DNA of 64,000 bases, from assembly GCA_035222895.1 (NCBI GenBank), contig JAVYIG010000316.1, forward strand, positions 597,712 to 661,711, in the 5' to 3' direction. Of the stretch, positions 62,701 through 64,000 are shown one piece after another (position 1 is the stretch's first letter; every line of letters starts with the position of its first letter). The DNA comes from Strongylocentrotus droebachiensis (taxonomy: Eukaryota > Echinodermata > Echinoidea > Camarodonta > Strongylocentrotidae). A model generated the notes under the pieces. It had not been told where the DNA came from. It did no database searches and saw nothing but the letters and a program-made list of their open reading frames with translations. A program made the translations under genes and the position numbers.

Positions 62701-63444
62701 GGGGAATATACTGCCAGTAGGATTTTTACCGCACCAACAGTCATAACTATTTTTCATGACAACTCACTGTTTTCATATTGTAAATCTTTATATTTTGTAT
62801 AAGTAAGGACATCAATATAATCTGCTTGATTATTCATCGATTCATCATTATTTCAACAGAGACCCTTAAAAAAGGTTGCTTATTCGCGAAATGTAGTAGA
62901 AAATAATTACGTTCAGTTATTGCAGTCCTAAAACCCTCTTATTGGAGTACTTATTAAATTCAATATTTATTTTTCTTGAGCCACTATTTCTCAGTGTATT
63001 CTCATCTAAAAACTGCATACGTATAGAACGCGCCAAAATCATGATTATACAGTCAAACCTGCTTTAGTGACCACCTGTTTACAAAGACCACATTTTTTGT
63101 TCCCCTTGAAAATGGTTTATCATTGAAACATGTACTAATTAAGGAACCAGCATGTCTACAAAGACCACTTTTTTAGTTTCCCTTTGGTGGTCGCTGTAGA
63201 CAGGTTTGACTGTATATTTAATTATAATCTTATTTAAAGTTCTCTTACCAGACTCCCGGACCAGATGGGTACACCGTAGTAAATCAGGGACCCCTCGATG
63301 ACGTAAGCGACCACACCCAGCGCGATGGTGACCGTGGCGCCGAGAAGCTGCAGCATCCCGAGCGAGCAGGCGCCAGCATTGTTGTAGCTCTCGCTTCGTC
63401 GAGGTCGAGCTCGGAGTACGATGTCGTTTCGCCATCCTTCAAAA
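58608..63444 (-). CDS. MS4A/CD20-like four-pass membrane protein with C-terminal PPEY motifs, 5' end missing
   Basis: Exons 63249-63444, 61447-61500, 60692-60844, 59896-60093 and 59142-59268 join in frame to about 242 residues. A last exon probably begins at 58609 and stops at once (GG|TTTGA reading Val-stop). Four hydrophobic segments are evident: SLGMLQLLGATVTIALGVV, then a FFLTAVTAFVSV helix, LVTCMLSTAASAALLILYA and FALQFTTGAIGLGLCLCG. The YYGVPIWSG loop between segments 1 and 2 matches the MS4A/CD20 hallmark (Y-x-G-x-P-x-W-G-G). MS4A proteins are plasma-membrane tetraspan modulators of signalling and ion flux. The tail holds a 16-residue tandem duplication (TAPPEYVVAEEQLRG / TAPPEYLVAEEQMGG); PPxY motifs bind WW domains such as those of Nedd4-type ligases. 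The first visible exon enters in phase, so an upstream coding exon lies right of 64000 or in 63445-64000 unrecognised. Other tetraspan families are possible. Confidence 0.68.
58900..59050. repeat. CTT/CCT polypyrimidine tract
   Basis: Long CTT-rich run in the last intron of the MS4A-like gene. It produces false Ser/Leu/Phe and Glu/Arg/Lys frames on the two strands. Confidence 0.85.
59470..59775. repeat. CT microsatellite cluster
   Basis: Several CT runs (59478-59506, 59603-59626, 59716-59747) with a duplicated AATCTAAATCTCCCCCTC unit (59509 and 59636). Intron of the MS4A-like gene. Confidence 0.85.
61682..61905. repeat. Poly-C and GA-rich low-complexity tract
   Basis: A C run at 61683-61699 followed by GA/GGGA repeats. 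A similar poly-C, GA and CT patch is at 62203-62345. Both lie in the large intron of the MS4A-like gene; no coding meaning. Confidence 0.8.
63050..63212. mobile_element. TA-flanked mariner-type MITE, CAGTCAAACCT ends, copy 2
   Basis: CAGTCAAACCTGCTTTAGTG pairs with CGCTGTAGACAGGTTTGACTG, flanked by TA at 63048-63049 and 63213-63214. Interior repeats the ACAAAGACCAC unit. 36 bp from the exon at 63249. Confidence 0.78.
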
Positions 63445-64000
63445 CTGGAGAATTATAAATGTATAAATATAATGTTGATCCGTTCTCATAATAATACCAG
63501 TACTAACACTACTACTACTAATAATAGTAATAATGTTTATTAAAAAAAATAACAATAATAATAATAAAAATATGGCGCATAATTGTCTATAATTATTTCA
63601 TATTATGTTATAAGATGATTTTATTACATTATATTATATCATATCCTCTGGGAAATGGGTTGTTTAAATGAAAATATTATTTTTATCATCAGTATTATCA
63701 TATTATTATGTTATACACAGTATTATGATAAACATATTATAATTTGTATTGAAATGTTATATATTATAATTTGAAATTATATATCAAATAAATGTTCTCG
63801 CTCTAAAAAAATAAAATTTGCCGACTGACATGGGAGGAAATATCATGGGATGGGGATGCTTACACAATCACGACGATTTGAAAGGTGGACACAATATAAA
63901 ATGCCCTTCCCTCCCCCACAATTTTTGGTATTTTATCATTCCAAACGAATAACTCATATCCGAACAACAGTTATTGTACATGTCCTTGTAATGACGATCA
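63445..64000. other. Right edge, intronic or upstream sequence of the MS4A-like gene
   Basis: AT-rich with ATA/ACT microsatellite at about 63504-63566. I could not find the missing first coding exon here. Confidence 0.45.

Noticed and set aside
63139..63435. 98-codon minus frame starting at 63433
   Set aside because: Overlaps the MS4A-like exon in the wrong frame; the other frame gives the membrane segment and matches downstream phases.
1..64000. CRISPR arrays, operons, bacterial promoters or viral genes
   Set aside because: Intron-bearing animal genes throughout; no spaced identical repeats of CRISPR type, and no capsid or envelope-like frames were seen.

Overview
This window looks like animal nuclear DNA, most likely from a marine invertebrate deuterostome and plausibly an echinoderm such as a sea urchin. 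It is AT-rich. Genes are split into short exons by kilobase introns with GT-AG ends, and there are many short inverted-repeat elements (MITEs), a tRNA-derived SINE, LINE fragments and microsatellites. The deuterostome call rests on a LAP2/thymopoietin-type gene (LEM-like plus LEM plus one membrane segment). The species assignment is inference only. All exon models were joined by hand, and every junction inside the assigned models keeps reading frame and uses AG/GT borders.

Layout, left to right. (1) 634-5151, minus: the 5' part of appl1 (BAR-domain endosomal adaptor), which runs off the left edge. (2) 5942-6970, minus: a 5'-truncated non-LTR reverse transcriptase, next to a tRNA-like SINE. 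(3) 7389-14249, plus: complete nine-exon renbp (N-acylglucosamine 2-epimerase). (4) 14250-21236: non-coding, with foldback elements and SINE/MITE copies. (5) 21237-32798: an apparently complete 11.56 kb DNA transposon with matching terminal and subterminal inverted repeats and a 7-bp target duplication. It carries two convergent spliced genes: a 399-aa protein of unknown function (plus) and an 876-aa P-element-like transposase (minus). The transposase begins with a zinc-binding region resembling the N-terminal part of RAG1. (6) 32943-46607, minus: a LAP2/TMPO-like inner nuclear membrane protein whose introns host two hAT-type elements, a TA-flanked element and others. (7) 46943-54014, plus: complete six-exon apex2 (AP endonuclease 2), sharing a 335-bp divergent promoter with the LAP2 gene. 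(8) about 58608-63444, minus: a four-membrane-segment MS4A/CD20-like protein with two PPEY motifs; its first coding exon is not in the window.

The host genes have unrelated housekeeping roles: endosomal signalling, amino-sugar metabolism, nuclear envelope and DNA repair. Only the LAP2/apex2 pair shows a physical regulatory link. The most unusual object is the 11.56 kb transposon at 21237-32798. Its two genes, its RAG1-like N-terminal zinc region and its associated unknown protein form a coherent mobile system.
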